Below are positions 7,857 through 17,593 of a stretch of DNA of 64,000 nucleotides, one piece after another (position 1 is the stretch's first letter; the number at the start of each line of letters is the position of its first letter). The notes below the pieces were generated by a model. It was not told the DNA's origin and searched no databases. It saw only the letters and a program-made list of their open reading frames with translations. The position numbers and the translations under genes are program-made. This DNA is from Acidobacteriaceae bacterium (GTDB lineage Bacteria; Acidobacteriota; Terriglobia; Terriglobales; Acidobacteriaceae), in assembly GCA_025352065.1 (NCBI GenBank), contig JANXUC010000021.1, forward strand, positions 1 through 64,000, in the 5' to 3' direction.

Positions 7857-10800
7857 ATGAGTGACCCAAAAGAGCTGAAGCACGATCCCGAAGCGCCGAC
7901 TCTTGTGCCCGATAGTGCTGCGTTTCCTTACTCTACCGTCTCCAAAAAAGCTAACGCCGTACAAACCCCGCCCCCCTCTTCTTCGGAGGCGGCAACTCTC
8001 TTCCAAGCGCCAGAAAGCCAGCTGTCCGGTGAGGGAGCTGCCGCCCCGAAACCCAGAGGCCGTTTTACTCCGCCCTCGTCGCCGGCGCCACCCAGCGGCA
8101 CCTGGGATGGGCTCTCGCTTCAGCCGGGTGACGTCCTCGGGAACCGCTATGAAGTCCTAGAAATCCTAGGCGAAGGCGGCATGGGCACCGTCTACAAAGC
8201 GACCGACATCGAACTGAGTCGCACTATCGCGCTCAAAGTGATCCGGCCTGAGTTGGCCAGCAAACGAGAAATCCTTCAACGCTTCAAACAAGAATTGATC
8301 CTCGCCCGTCAGGTCACAGACCGGAATGTGATCCGCATCTTTGATCTGGGAGAAGCGGATGGAATCAGGTTCATCACCATGGAATATGTGGAGGGAGAGA
8401 GCCTCTACCAGATTCTCCGGCGACAAGGCAAGCTTTCGGTGGACGAGACCATCGAAGTCATGAAGCAGATGTTAAGCGGGCTGCAGGCGGCGCACCGGGA
8501 AGGCGTTATCCATCGCGATCTGAAGCCGGGCAATATCATGCGCGACGCCCAGGGCCGGGTCGTGGTCATGGACTTCGGCCTCGCTCGCTCGCTCGGCGGG
8601 GACGGGATGACGCAGTCTGGCTCCATGCTGGGAACCATGGAGTACATGTCTCCCGAACAGGCGCAGGCGATGGAAGTCGATGCCCGCTCCGACCTGTTCA
8701 CGGTAGGACTGATCTGCTACGAACTCCTGACCGGCAAGATGCCTTACCAGGCCGACAGCGCCGTCGCCAGCCTCCTGAAGCGAATGCAGGAACGCGCCGT
8801 GCCTGCTTCTGATTTGGATCCGAGTATTCCGCAGCCGGTCACCGACTTAATCTCCAAGTGTTTGGAGCGTGACCCTGCTTTACGCCACCAGAGTGCACAA
8901 GAGATCCTCGACCGCATCGACGAAATTACGGGCAGGCGTCCGCCCTCTACGATCGTCGCGGCTCCGCCCGCTCGAAGTTCCAGGCCCAAGGCGCCAAGAA
9001 AACAAGTTTGGGTGACAGCTGCCGGTTTGATTGCCCTGGTGATATTGGCGGTCGCCAGCGGATGGTTTCTCCGCGTGGGTCAGAGGACTTCACAGGCTCA
9101 TAAGCCGGTAAGGGTTTTGCTGGCCGATTTTCGCAATGCAACCTCGGAGCAGGTGCTGAGCGATACTCTGGAGCCGCCCTTTGAACTGGAGTTGGAAGGC
9201 GCCCCCTTCATCAGTGTTTTCAACCGCACGGAAGCGCGCAGGACAGTGGGAGAATTAAAACCGGGAACTACCGAACTCGACGAGGCGAACGCCAGGCTCG
9301 TTGCAGTACGGGATGGTATCGACGTGGTCGTGAGCGGTTCGATAACAAAGTCGGGGTCTGGCTATAAGGTGTTTAGTAAGGCCACGGATTCCCTCACGAG
9401 CAGAACGATCGCCACCGAGGAAGCCGAGGCGTCGGACAAGTCAAACATCCTGCGAGCAGTGGCTGCTCTCGCCAGCCAGATACGCGCTGCTCTCGGCGAT
9501 ACTGCCTCTGAATCGAGCAAGCTCGCTGAAGCAGAGACCTTTACCTCCGATTCGCTGGAAGCGACCCACGAATACGCCGAAGCGCAACAGGCGCGTTACG
9601 CAGGCAAGACCGCCGAAGCTATCCGTGGCTTTCGCCGCGCCATCGAAATTGACCCCAAGCTGGGCAGCGCCTACGGGAACCTGGGGGCGCTCTACTGGAA
9701 TGAGGGTAATCAAGCTGGCGCAATCAATTTCTACAAGTTGGCGATGCAGCACATCGACCGCATGACCGACCGGGAAAAATATCGGACGCGCGGAGGCTAC
9801 TACCTGGCCATGTCAGACGGTGACAAAGCCGTGGAGGAGTTCAGCACTCTGGTCAAGCAGTATCCCTCCGACAGTATGGGACTGAGCGCCCTGGCCCACG
9901 CTTACTACTTGCGGCACGAGATGGCGAAAGCCGTGGAAGCCAGCCGCCGGGCTATCGAGATCTATCCCAAGAATGTGGTCTACCGCACCAACGCGTCTCT
10001 GTATGCGCTGTTCGCGGGCGACTACGAAACATCAGAGCGCCAGGCGCAAGCTGTTCTGCAAGTCAATCCGGCCTACGAGGACGCTTTTACTATCCTGGCA
10101 CTGTGCGAAACCGCAAAGGGAAATTACGACAAAGCCGCAGAGTCTTGGCACAAGGTCGAGAGCCTGAGCCCGGGGGGTGCTTCGTCGGCAGCCGGCGGCC
10201 TGGCTGATCTCGCTTTGTACCGCAGTGACCCTGGACAAGCTATTCCTTTTCTGGAAAAAGGGATCGAGGGCGACCTCCTGGCGAAATCCGCCGATGCGGC
10301 CGCCAAGAAGTACGTGATCCTTGCGGAAGCCCAGCTTACGTTGGGCAAAAAGGCGGAGGCGCTGCAATCGTTACAGCGTGCCGTCACGTTGAGCAAGTCT
10401 AACGTACTTTTCGCCGCAGCTCGCGTGTATTTGCTGGCAGCGGACTCCACCAAAGCGGCCGCCCTGGCTTCTGAGCTTACAAACCAAGTCGAGGCGGTGC
10501 CCCAGTCCTTTGGCAAGCTGATCGAGGGCGACATTCAGCTGAGCCGGGGACGCCCGAAGCAAGCCCTTCAGCTCTACCGGGAATCCGATCTGCTAGTGGA
10601 TTCATGGCTGGCGCGGTTCGACATGGCACGAGCCTATATCGAGCTGAGAGCGTTTACCGAGGCCAGCACAGAATTGGAAATCTGCCAGCGTCGCGGTGGT
10701 GAGGCTACGGACATCTACATCGACGAACAGCAAACCTTCCGCTACTTCCCGCCGAATTACTACTATCTCGGCCGCACACTCGAAGGGCTCAAGAGTGCTG

Positions 10801-10898
10801 GCGCCGCCGACGCCTATCGCAAGTTCCTGGCTATGAAAATCAAGAACCCCCGCGATCCCATGGTGGACGACGCCCGGAAGCGGCTTGCGAAATTGTAG
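7857..10898 (+). CDS. Membrane-anchored serine/threonine protein kinase with TPR sensor part
   Basis: This 1013-residue protein is a eukaryotic-like (Hanks-type) kinase. After a Pro/Ser-rich head of about 95 residues comes the kinase domain (about 98-358): glycine loop GEGGMGTVYKA, Lys127 in ALKV, catalytic H219-R-D221 with LKPGNIM, D239-F-G in the DFGLAR motif, and MEYMSPEQ in the activation segment. All catalytic residues are present, so it should phosphorylate proteins. One membrane helix (about 384-405, VWVTAAGLIALVILAVASG) separates it from the C-terminal part. That part has an alpha/beta region (about 415-540) and then TPR-like helical repeats (about 570-1010), for example AIEIDPKLGSAYGNLGALYW. 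The usual topology is kinase inside, TPRs in the periplasm. The gene is monocistronic and convergent with the giant secreted protein. Signal and substrates are unknown. Confidence 0.93.
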   Translation: MSDPKELKHDPEAPTLVPDSAAFPYSTVSKKANAVQTPPPSSSEAATLFQAPESQLSGEGAAAPKPRGRFTPPSSPAPPSGTWDGLSLQPGDVLGNRYEVLEILGEGGMGTVYKATDIELSRTIALKVIRPELASKREILQRFKQELILARQVTDRNVIRIFDLGEADGIRFITMEYVEGESLYQILRRQGKLSVDETIEVMKQMLSGLQAAHREGVIHRDLKPGNIMRDAQGRVVVMDFGLARSLGGDGMTQSGSMLGTMEYMSPEQAQAMEVDARSDLFTVGLICYELLTGKMPYQADSAVASLLKRMQERAVPASDLDPSIPQPVTDLISKCLERDPALRHQSAQEILDRIDEITGRRPPSTIVAAPPARSSRPKAPRKQVWVTAAGLIALVILAVASGWFLRVGQRTSQAHKPVRVLLADFRNATSEQVLSDTLEPPFELELEGAPFISVFNRTEARRTVGELKPGTTELDEANARLVAVRDGIDVVVSGSITKSGSGYKVFSKATDSLTSRTIATEEAEASDKSNILRAVAALASQIRAALGDTASESSKLAEAETFTSDSLEATHEYAEAQQARYAGKTAEAIRGFRRAIEIDPKLGSAYGNLGALYWNEGNQAGAINFYKLAMQHIDRMTDREKYRTRGGYYLAMSDGDKAVEEFSTLVKQYPSDSMGLSALAHAYYLRHEMAKAVEASRRAIEIYPKNVVYRTNASLYALFAGDYETSERQAQAVLQVNPAYEDAFTILALCETAKGNYDKAAESWHKVESLSPGGASSAAGGLADLALYRSDPGQAIPFLEKGIEGDLLAKSADAAAKKYVILAEAQLTLGKKAEALQSLQRAVTLSKSNVLFAAARVYLLAADSTKAAALASELTNQVEAVPQSFGKLIEGDIQLSRGRPKQALQLYRESDLLVDSWLARFDMARAYIELRAFTEASTELEICQRRGGEATDIYIDEQQTFRYFPPNYYYLGRTLEGLKSAGAADAYRKFLAMKIKNPRDPMVDDARKRLAKL

Positions 10899-10969
10899 GC
10901 CAGCAGTGCGCTGCATCGTTAACTCATTGACCTGCCGCAACTTGGCTGAGTCGTAAAGCTCACCGAGAG

Positions 10970-10997
10970 CCCCGCCCCCGTTTGAGCGGGGGTGGGG
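10970..10997. terminator. G+C-rich hairpin between convergent genes
   Basis: CCCCGCCCCCG (10970-10980) pairs with CGGGGGTGGGG (10987-10997) around a 6-base loop, with one G-T pair. It lies between the stop of the kinase gene and the stop of the giant minus-strand gene. No T tract follows on either strand, so it may act as a bidirectional but not classical terminator. Confidence 0.5.
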
Positions 10998-11016
10998 CGA
11001 TCATCGCTGCTGAAGG

Positions 11017-14000
11017 TTACTGCTGAACACAGAGCAGATTGGCATGTTGGGAGCAGGCAGTGGTGTTGTAGGCACTCCATTGAGGGTCGCTCCCATTACC
11101 AGTTCCAAATCCGCCGGTATAGTTGCCGGCGCCCGCTGTTCCCCCCAGACTGCCTGCATACTTCCCGGCCGTCGGGAACACGATCTTGGTCGTTAAGTGC
11201 ATGATCGTGGCGTTCTGAGTTGTATCGTCCAGAGTTACCACCAGGTTGTAGCACCCAGTGGGGAGCCCAGACGTGTTCCAGTTAAAGTTGAAGGTGGAAG
11301 TGCCGTCAAACGTCAAGCCAACAGCCAGGCTTGGAATGCTACTGTCGTACAACGCAATCGGAGTGCCTGTTGGCCCGCCCAAGCAAGTAGCATTGCTGAA
11401 TGCCTGAACCGTATTCAGCGTGCTCAGGCTCGAAACGTAGGTATTCGTGGCATCTTGCAGTTGCCACTGCACTGGGACAGTGGTGCCAACTTCGAAAGTT
11501 CCTGAGTCGCTTTGCGCAGTCGCGCTCGCCGCTGTGGCGGGCATTAGGGGAGACAAGAAACCGGTGAAGTTGTAAACGACGAGATAGGGAATGTTGCCCG
11601 AACTAGCCGTATTGCCTGCCTGGTCCGTGGCGCTGACACCGAAGCTTCCGGCCCCAACCGGGGATGCAGTGTAAGGCGAGCCTGATGGAGTGGGCGTGCA
11701 CGTCACCATGTCACCACCTCCCCCGTCGGTGCAGATGAAGTTCGGCGTGATTGGGGAATTTAGAATGATCGACTGGTTTGGTGACGGGGACGCGACAGTT
11801 ATGGCGGGTCCCGTCGTGTCTATATTGATAGGGCCGAACGAGCCGATCCCCAAGTTGCCAGCGTTGTCTTTACAACTGCCGTTGGCGGTCGTGGTTTGCT
11901 GACTTGAAATCGTCAGGCCGCCAGTAATCGTGGTGTTATTCGGTCCCGACAGTGGGTCGGTGCACGCGAATGCTACCACGACAGGCTGATTGGTCCAGGT
12001 ACCGGGGACGTAATTGACACCGCCTGCGGTGGCCGAGCCAGTCACGGTTGGCGGCGTCTTGTCGATCTTGATCGGCCCGAATGGCAAAGGCGCAATGGTA
12101 GAGGTGTTGCCCGCCTTGTCGGAGCAAGTCCCGCTGGCGTTTGCACCGGCAAACGGGGTCTCCTGGGTGAACGTTTGCGATCCAGTTGGAGAGCCCGTCG
12201 CCAAACCGGAGTTGACGTTCAGTGGCGAAGCGTTGTCAACACAAGCATATGTGACGTTGACGTCCTGGTTTGTCCAGACGCCCGGAGTGTAGGCATTGGT
12301 GTCGGGCGTGGTAGCCGATACCGTCAGGACGGGTGGCGTCTTGTCAATCAAGACAGGCGAGAAGCCAGCGGTGGAGACATTACCCGCCGCATCCGTGCAC
12401 ATGCTGGTTGAAGTTCCACTTGACGTTTCTGTGCTGAACGTCTGCTGTACCGGGACAAAGGATGCTACCCCAGAGTTCACGTTCGCCGGGGAGGCGTTGT
12501 CCACGCAACCGTAAGTGACAGTGATGTTCTGGTTTGTCCAAGTACCTGCGTTGTACATGACATTGGGAGCAGTAGTAGCCATCACAGTGAGCACCGGTGG
12601 CGTCTTGTCAATCATGATGGGCCCGAATTGCACTGGCACCGCATTGTTGCCGGCAAGATCCTGGCAAGCACCGCTCAACGTCGTACCGGATGTCTCCGCC
12701 ACAAGCGTTACCGTAGCAATCGAGGTCAGCGAGTTTGGCTGGCTGTAGGTGAGCGTTGACCCTACAGCGGGAATGCCACCGATGATCGGGTTTGTCATTA
12801 AAGGTCCCGACAGGGTGTCAGCGCAGGTGAACGTCACCGTCACGTTCTGGCTCGTCCAGGTTCCGGGCGTATAGGTGGAAGCGGCGGTGAGGTTAGGCGG
12901 GGTGAGATCAATCTTGACCGGCGGCATGCTCGGAGTCGGCGCCGTAAAGACTGCGTTGTTGTTGGCAAAGTCACTGGCCGATACCGAGCCGCTGACGTTC
13001 GTCCCTTCGCTGGAAAGCACAAGCGGGTTGGGAAGGCTGGTCTTGACTCCCGAGAGATTGTCAGCTGTCGTGTAGGTGAAGTTGACCGCCGTGTTGTTCC
13101 AGCCGTATACGTTAGCGGCGGGACTGGCGTTGGCGAACGTCAGACTCGGCGTCACGTTGTCCACGATGATGTTGGGCGGCGTGCCACTCGGCGTCACCGC
13201 TGGCTGAGAAACAGCGGTGGCGGTGGCCAGCACATCGGCCGCGCTGTTGACGTAGTGCCCGATGGCGTTCGCGGTGAAGGTTACGTAGCCGTTTCCGCTC
13301 CCCGCAGTGCAGTTAAAGGCGAAGATCCCGGTTCCGTTGGCTGAAACCGTGTTGCTGCCGACTGGGCTCGCGCAATTCACAACCGGTGTCGAACCAGGAG
13401 GCATTCCCCCGGAAACCGTATTCACCATTAAAGTTGGAGCAACGCCGGTGGCGGTCGCCGGACCCTGGTTGCTGATAGTGACCGTGACCGTCGCAGCATC
13501 CCCGGCTTTCATGTAGCCGGTGCTGCCAACTTGGTTCAAAATCTGCGGATTCACGCCTGCGATCGTGAACTGGTTCACGAAGAGTGTCAGTTGCTGAACG
13601 TCCAGCGCGGGAGTGCTGGCGTTGCTGGTGGTGGCCTGGTCCTGCACTTGCACGCTGGCGGTGTAGGTGCCCGGCGCGGCGGTCACAACACTGGTACTGA
13701 TCTGGCCGGATTGGCTGAGAGTAAGAGGAGTCACCGGCAACACTAACAGCGACGGATTTACGGGGAGCGTGGCTGGCATGGGATTCGTCGGATCCGGGGG
13801 CACACTCCAAGCCGTAGCGCCAAAGCCGCCCAAGGACGACAGCATCGTGTTGGTGTAATTCTGCCCAACCACGGCCGTCGGCAAGGCCGAGGTGGTAATG
13901 GTCAGCGAAGAGGCGCCGTTGGCCTGCCCTTTGGCAACTGTCTTAAAGGGATTTACCGTCTGGCTCACCGGTGGCGCGACGACGCGCAGGGTCACCCGGT

Positions 14001-17000
14001 TGCCTTCTCCCGGGGACAAGGACAGAGTTGAGTTGGTCGGGTCGGCGGCCGAACCAATTCCCACAGTCCCGGTGGCAAACGCTGGATCGGTGATGTTGGC
14101 CACGATGATGCTCTCCTGCTGCACGTTCAGATCGCAGGTAGGGTTGCCTGCGGCGCTCTCACGATTTGCAGTCGGGCTCTCATATACCTTGTGCTGCACC
14201 AACTGGCACTGCGAGCAGCCGGGAGATTGCGTGCAGCTGTTGGGGTTCGAACAACTCGCCGGGCAGCAGGTCACACCCGCGGATTTAGCAAACTCCTTGG
14301 TGCTGTAGCTCGCGCTGGTGTTCCCTTTGTTATTGACCCTCCAGCTATAGTCCGTGACTGGGTTGGAGCCATCCGAAAGACTGGTGATCTTGGGCGTGAA
14401 GATATCCGGACTCACGATCTTGGGAGTGAAAATCTTCGGGGTGAAGATTGTTGGCGTGGAGATGGCATTGACCACCTTCGGGTTCACCACTTGGACGGAA
14501 CTGATCTTGGGCGTGAAGATTTTTGGCGTGAATATAGTCGGCGTCGCGATGGCGGGCGAGCTATTTGCGATCGTGCCGATCTTGGGCGTGAAAATCGCCG
14601 GAACGCCAATTTTCGGCGTGAAAATACCCGTACTGGCATCCGGTGGGCCATCCACCGTGGGGTCGTAGCTCTCACCCACCGCGATGGGCAAAGTCCCGTA
14701 GGGCGTCGCAACATCCGGATTGCTGTTGTCGGCAGTCAGGAAGTCGGGGTCCGCCACAAGGGGATTGGTGGGGTCGCCGTTGATGACGGCCAGAGCCTGC
14801 AGGCCGGTGAATGTCGGATTACCCGTCGACGGTATGCTTTGGATTTGTGCGACGAGCACATTGAGACTGGCGCTTGCATTAGTTGAGTTGAGCGTGATGG
14901 CTTGGGTCAACGTGGTCTTAGGGTTGATTGCGACGTCGAGATAACAGTTTGGAGTGGCGGGAAAGCTTGCCGTTCCCCCTGAGATAGTGCAGCTGCCGAT
15001 GGGGTTCGGGCTGGTGGAGGCGACGCCCAGAATGATCCGATAGTACGAAGGAGAACCCAGCGGAGTCGTGCTCAGCGGGCTAGCCGTGTTCTTCACCAGG
15101 AGGGCGAACGAGCGCTGCGGCACCGATGTGCTCAGCGACTTCGCGTTTTCCTTGAACCGCACGACCAATCCGTTGGTAACGCGCGAGGTATAAATATTCT
15201 GGTTGCGGTCCCCGCTGTAGGCGGAAGGCTGGCCGTTGTCGTCCCGGACCGTCGCGCAGACAGGCTGCATTGGGGCGCAAGTCGGACAGGCGGTTCCTGT
15301 GCCAAAGTACGTGCTGGGTTGATTGGTTCCTGAGTTAGGCGGATCGTAGCGGGTCCAGTCCTCAGTATTGTTGACGACTGGCGGGGGTACGACGTCGCGA
15401 TTGTCCGTCCAGGTAATGTGGAAATCAGGAGCGTTCGTGGCTCCCGTTGCGTCCTTCCCCTGGGTATTGAAGACCCACGAATTGCCGCTCGGCAGAATGC
15501 TGTGCGCTGCAATGTCAATGTAGTCGCCGATAAACGGGGTCGTGCCTTGAACGAATAGGGGTAGGTTTGGCGGGTTGAAGAAGCCTTGCTCAATCTGACT
15601 ACTGTCGGGGTTAACCCAATAGGGATACTGAGAAATCTGGAAACCGGAGAACATCGATGGACCGTTGGATGGGTCGATCATGCCTCCGAACACGTCTACG
15701 GTGTGCCGAATGCCCGAAGTCGGGTCCAAGAGGTTGGGCGTGAATATGGTGGCGGGAGCCGCGATCGTGCTGCCCTGTATTGGCTGGTCTTGGCGTGCCA
15801 GCTGCGAAAGGCCCACGCATGGTGCGTTGGGGCACGCCAGCACGCTCTCCAGATTGTCGCGGCGCGAGTCATACCAGGCCAGCATGAGCTTGCCATAGGC
15901 GAAGCTCAGCGACGGCATCAACTGGTGGCCGTAGGCGGTGCTCGTGGGCGCGCTGCTATCGGCGACGTAGGGCGTTGTCCAGGTGCTGGAACCCTTGGGC
16001 AATGTGGTGAGCATGATGCGGGAACCATAGGTACCGGCGGTGGGGCCGTTCACGCGTTGCGAAAACGCCACCCACACTCGGCCGTTGGCGTCCACGGCTA
16101 TGCTTGGGACATCGAGCCAGCGGAAGGCACCAGCTTGCTGCTGGTCAAAAACGCTCCTCGGAGGATACTGGTTGGTGGCCGTGTGAGCGACGAATGTGTA
16201 CACCTGCGGTCCGTTGATGAAGGAACTACCGCCGTTGGTGGAATACGCGTACTGAATGGCATCGGACTGGCTCCCGTTTGCCGACGCGATCTGCCTCCAG
16301 GCGACATAGACCGTGCCGGTGACCGGATCAATGGCCGCAACTGTTCCCTGCGCCAATTTTTGGCTCTGGCTGAGAATCTGGGGCTGGCTCCAAGTGGCGC
16401 CGCAGTTGGTCGAGACAACCGTTTTGATCTGCGAAGCAGGATTGTTTTGCGAGCCATTGAATTTCGTAAAAAAAAGGTAAACATAACCGCTGCTGAAGGT
16501 TTGGCCGTTTATTTTGCAAGTGGCTGTGCGGCCCGCGCGCGGGATGTCCACTGCGATCCACGGTTTGTCGAGGAATTGTCCGGCATTGCCATTGTCGACC
16601 AGAGCGGCGTTGATGTAAGCGAACCGGTTGCCATGGGTCGTGCCGTTGCTGTTCTTCATCAGAATCGCCGCATCGCCGTTCCCACTGTTGTTCTGATCCT
16701 GGAATGTGGCCACGAAAACTCCACTCGCAGATCCGGTGGCACGGTTAAACACCAAGCCGCTATAGTAAAAAAGGCCGTGCGTCCCAGCCCGCACGGTTGG
16801 GTCGGTAGCTACGGTGAACTGATGCAGAGGCGAAGCTGTCCCTACAGACGACGTATCCTGCGGGTAGCCTGGCAACAACGTGCTTTTCCAGGTTTCACCG
16901 CCGTCCAGGGAGGTGTATACGCCGAGCCAGGCATCTCCCAGTATGTTGGGCGCCTGCGGGTTTGGAATGTCGACGGTGCGGTAGTCGTTGGCCCCGGCAA

Positions 17001-17202
17001 GCAAGTGCTCGGGGTTGCGGCTGGAAACCGCCATGGAAGGCTCATTCTGGCGCTGCAGGTAGGGGTCACCCGCCGGCCATATCGTGCCCGAGACCATGTT
17101 TATGTTTTGCCCTGCAAACGGGGCGGGAACCTGGCCGACGGTGGTGGCGACGCATGACAAGGCTAATCCAACCACAATGATCGCGCTACGGAAACTCTGC
17201 AT
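11017..17202 (-). CDS. Giant secreted protein: Asp-box propeller, IFTPKI repeats, Ig-like repeats
   Basis: The product is about 2061 residues. ATG 17202 is preferred because GGGGGAA lies just upstream and a signal peptide follows at once (MQSFRSAIIVVGLALS to VGQ). The N-terminal 650 residues look like a sialidase/BNR-type beta-propeller, with Asp-box motifs such as YTSLDGGETW and YSTNGGSSF. A cysteine-rich patch (CCPASCSNPNSCTQSPGCSQ) follows the unusual IFTPKI tract. Next come a DUF11/CARDB-like domain (TVTVTISNQGPATATGV) and four to five related Ig-like modules that each begin near IDKTPPVLTV and contain GTWTNQ and DKAGN. No catalytic residues can be assigned. An extracellular or surface role in adhesion or glycan binding fits the architecture. 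I see no LPXTG, type IX or S74 sorting domain. Only the C-terminal disulfide-like Cys pair (ACSQHANLLC) is notable. Confidence 0.85.
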   Translation of the reverse strand: MQSFRSAIIVVGLALSCVATTVGQVPAPFAGQNINMVSGTIWPAGDPYLQRQNEPSMAVSSRNPEHLLAGANDYRTVDIPNPQAPNILGDAWLGVYTSLDGGETWKSTLLPGYPQDTSSVGTASPLHQFTVATDPTVRAGTHGLFYYSGLVFNRATGSASGVFVATFQDQNNSGNGDAAILMKNSNGTTHGNRFAYINAALVDNGNAGQFLDKPWIAVDIPRAGRTATCKINGQTFSSGYVYLFFTKFNGSQNNPASQIKTVVSTNCGATWSQPQILSQSQKLAQGTVAAIDPVTGTVYVAWRQIASANGSQSDAIQYAYSTNGGSSFINGPQVYTFVAHTATNQYPPRSVFDQQQAGAFRWLDVPSIAVDANGRVWVAFSQRVNGPTAGTYGSRIMLTTLPKGSSTWTTPYVADSSAPTSTAYGHQLMPSLSFAYGKLMLAWYDSRRDNLESVLACPNAPCVGLSQLARQDQPIQGSTIAAPATIFTPNLLDPTSGIRHTVDVFGGMIDPSNGPSMFSGFQISQYPYWVNPDSSQIEQGFFNPPNLPLFVQGTTPFIGDYIDIAAHSILPSGNSWVFNTQGKDATGATNAPDFHITWTDNRDVVPPPVVNNTEDWTRYDPPNSGTNQPSTYFGTGTACPTCAPMQPVCATVRDDNGQPSAYSGDRNQNIYTSRVTNGLVVRFKENAKSLSTSVPQRSFALLVKNTASPLSTTPLGSPSYYRIILGVASTSPNPIGSCTISGGTASFPATPNCYLDVAINPKTTLTQAITLNSTNASASLNVLVAQIQSIPSTGNPTFTGLQALAVINGDPTNPLVADPDFLTADNSNPDVATPYGTLPIAVGESYDPTVDGPPDASTGIFTPKIGVPAIFTPKIGTIANSSPAIATPTIFTPKIFTPKISSVQVVNPKVVNAISTPTIFTPKIFTPKIVSPDIFTPKITSLSDGSNPVTDYSWRVNNKGNTSASYSTKEFAKSAGVTCCPASCSNPNSCTQSPGCSQCQLVQHKVYESPTANRESAAGNPTCDLNVQQESIIVANITDPAFATGTVGIGSAADPTNSTLSLSPGEGNRVTLRVVAPPVSQTVNPFKTVAKGQANGASSLTITTSALPTAVVGQNYTNTMLSSLGGFGATAWSVPPDPTNPMPATLPVNPSLLVLPVTPLTLSQSGQISTSVVTAAPGTYTASVQVQDQATTSNASTPALDVQQLTLFVNQFTIAGVNPQILNQVGSTGYMKAGDAATVTVTISNQGPATATGVAPTLMVNTVSGGMPPGSTPVVNCASPVGSNTVSANGTGIFAFNCTAGSGNGYVTFTANAIGHYVNSAADVLATATAVSQPAVTPSGTPPNIIVDNVTPSLTFANASPAANVYGWNNTAVNFTYTTADNLSGVKTSLPNPLVLSSEGTNVSGSVSASDFANNNAVFTAPTPSMPPVKIDLTPPNLTAASTYTPGTWTSQNVTVTFTCADTLSGPLMTNPIIGGIPAVGSTLTYSQPNSLTSIATVTLVAETSGTTLSGACQDLAGNNAVPVQFGPIMIDKTPPVLTVMATTAPNVMYNAGTWTNQNITVTYGCVDNASPANVNSGVASFVPVQQTFSTETSSGTSTSMCTDAAGNVSTAGFSPVLIDKTPPVLTVSATTPDTNAYTPGVWTNQDVNVTYACVDNASPLNVNSGLATGSPTGSQTFTQETPFAGANASGTCSDKAGNTSTIAPLPFGPIKIDKTPPTVTGSATAGGVNYVPGTWTNQPVVVAFACTDPLSGPNNTTITGGLTISSQQTTTANGSCKDNAGNLGIGSFGPINIDTTGPAITVASPSPNQSIILNSPITPNFICTDGGGGDMVTCTPTPSGSPYTASPVGAGSFGVSATDQAGNTASSGNIPYLVVYNFTGFLSPLMPATAASATAQSDSGTFEVGTTVPVQWQLQDATNTYVSSLSTLNTVQAFSNATCLGGPTGTPIALYDSSIPSLAVGLTFDGTSTFNFNWNTSGLPTGCYNLVVTLDDTTQNATIMHLTTKIVFPTAGKYAGSLGGTAGAGNYTGGFGTGNGSDPQWSAYNTTACSQHANLLCVQQ
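14387..14628 (-). repeat. IFTPKI hexapeptide repeat tract inside the giant gene
   Basis: Within about 80 codons the motif F-T-P-K-I occurs seven times, twice as the overlapping IFTPKIFTPKI. The copies are separated by 2 to 20 residues. Related variants (VVNPKV, ATPTI, STPTI) fill the gaps. At DNA level the plus strand shows repeated CTTGGCGTGAA/CTTGGGCGTGAA-like blocks. Codon use differs between copies (ccc/ccg, aag/aaa), so the peptide is conserved beyond recent DNA duplication. Confidence 0.9.
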
Positions 17203-17593
17203 GACGATTCCCCCGAACCTGCCTGACTTTGGACTGCTCAACTCTTACTTGCTCAGCTAGCCAGGAACATAGGGACAGACTTGTCCTTCTGTACGACAGC
17301 AGCTACACAAGAGGCCAAACTGCTCGCTTCGAATGAATCCGTGGGAGGCCATGGCACGGTGCCAGCGACTCCGACTTTTTTGTTCTAGAAATTTTGAGGC
17401 GAGACCTAAAGGAATTGGCCTGCTTGCCGCCTCCAGGAGCGAACCAGCAACAGCGGGGCACACGAAGATTATTACGACACTGTAACTATTGTCAACTACA
17501 TTCCTTGGAAGGATGCGGGCCGAAGCGCCCGCGAGGCACGCCTTTTGCACTTTAACGGCAAACTGTTTCGCAATGGGCATCCTGACCTAAGGG

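Noticed and set aside
14191-14886. Plus-strand frame with LGREN/DLG repeats (231 codons)
   Set aside because: It is the complement of the IFTPKI tract; repeats arise only from the repeat DNA.
15586-17157. Open frame of 523 codons on the plus strand inside the giant gene
   Set aside because: Mirror of the Thr/Ser/Pro-rich coding strand; no recognisable domain, and the opposite strand has a signal peptide and Asp-box motifs.
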